Source of the DNA: Bradyrhizobium diazoefficiens
GTDB lineage: Bacteria > Pseudomonadota > Alphaproteobacteria > Rhizobiales > Xanthobacteraceae
DNA length: 64,000 bases
Assembly: GCF_018131015.1 (NCBI RefSeq)
Contig: NZ_JAFCJJ010000023.1
Span: 32,067 to 96,066 of the forward strand
Direction: 5' to 3'
Part shown: one piece after another, positions 63,720 to 64,000 of the stretch
Layout: each line of letters starts with the position of its first letter
Position numbering within the stretch: the first letter of the stretch is position 1
Notes under the pieces: model-generated
Told to the model about the DNA's origin: nothing
Database searches by the model: none
Seen by the model: only the letters and a program-made list of their open reading frames with translations
Made by a program: the position numbers and the translations under genes

Positions 63720-64000
63720 TTGCACAAGCCACAACCTCTTGCGTGGTCCGGCGGGCGAAACACCAACGGAGAGGTCAATCACCCCAGGCAAAAACATTTC
63801 TCTTTATCCGCATTTCGGATTATCATATAGACAGTCATCCCAGCCCGGCCGAGGGGCGCCATCGCGATCGTCACGACACGCGGGATGGGACGTGGTGGAC
63901 GCAGGCGGCGTCGGCGCGGAAGCGGTTGCAGGGCGGGTCACTCCGTGAGCAACGCGCACGCGCACACGACCGGTGCAGCCTGCGTACGGCAAAATCGTGT
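63720..64000. repeat. Long direct repeat, right copy
   Basis: Bases 63843-64000 match 62131-62288 base for base by eye and run to the end of the window. The first 120 bases (63720-63842) match the left copy less well. The two copies lie 1.7 kb apart in the same orientation. The repeat continues outside the window. Confidence 0.75.

Noticed and set aside
63646..63948. Plus-strand frame inside the right-hand direct repeat
   Set aside because: The same peptide arises from the left repeat; it has no start signal and simply reflects repeated DNA.

Overview
The window looks like chromosomal sequence from a Bradyrhizobium-like alphaproteobacterium. The evidence is high G+C, an ndvC-ndvD-ndvB cluster for cyclic beta-(1,3)(1,6)-glucan, small outer-membrane barrels whose mature proteins begin AADLAARPYTKAP, palindromic intergenic repeats of the Bradyrhizobium type, LexA boxes of the alphaproteobacterial form GTTC-N7-GTTC, and FixK/FNR-type boxes. 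I see no insertion sequence, prophage, CRISPR array or rRNA operon. The only tRNA seen is tRNA-Lys(UUU) at 7044-7119.

Layout. 1-6.8 kb: a truncated acyltransferase, a small membrane protein and the glucan genes. 7-23.7 kb: mostly small secreted, zinc-ribbon or housekeeping genes (NUDIX hydrolase, AI-2E-family permease, acetoacetyl-CoA synthetase, a formyltransferase, RidA, an EamA exporter, a metacaspase, an orphan BrnA and cysteine synthase). 23.8-25.8 kb: a second ndvC-like gene behind a possible FixK-type promoter. 25.8-40 kb: a minus-strand group tgt, queA, two cyclophilins, coaD and gyrA, interrupted by asd (with an apparent threonine-rich attenuator), vapBC, kup, a serine hydrolase and a binding protein. 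40.2-51.9 kb: a minus-strand copper/envelope-stress island. It holds a Cys/His/Met-rich secreted protein, a FixH-like protein, CusB- and CusA-like efflux proteins, a cupredoxin, a Spy/LTXXQ protein, and an ABC-FtsX-HlyD exporter. 52-58 kb: ssb, two outer-membrane barrels and uvrA, with LexA boxes before ssb and uvrA. 57.9-64 kb: an unrecognised CxxC protein with A+T-richer DNA, a HAD phosphatase, a beta-propeller/SRPBCC pair, and two tandem lipocalin-like genes (one frameshifted) between long direct repeats.

How the genes work together. The two ndvC copies, ndvB and ndvD form a periplasmic glucan pathway, and the FixK-type site suggests that the second ndvC copy is used at low oxygen. A second, well-placed FixK-type site drives the Spy-ABC-FtsX-HlyD half of the copper island, which suggests two transcription units with different control. 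The asd leader has every element of a transcription attenuator: promoter, leader peptide starting at or next to the transcription start, eight threonine codons, an alternative pairing, a terminator, and asd with its own ribosome site. It is the observation I rate highest.

All calls were made by reading the sequence. No database search or folding program was run, so family names rest on motifs and regulatory sites on matches to known consensus patterns.
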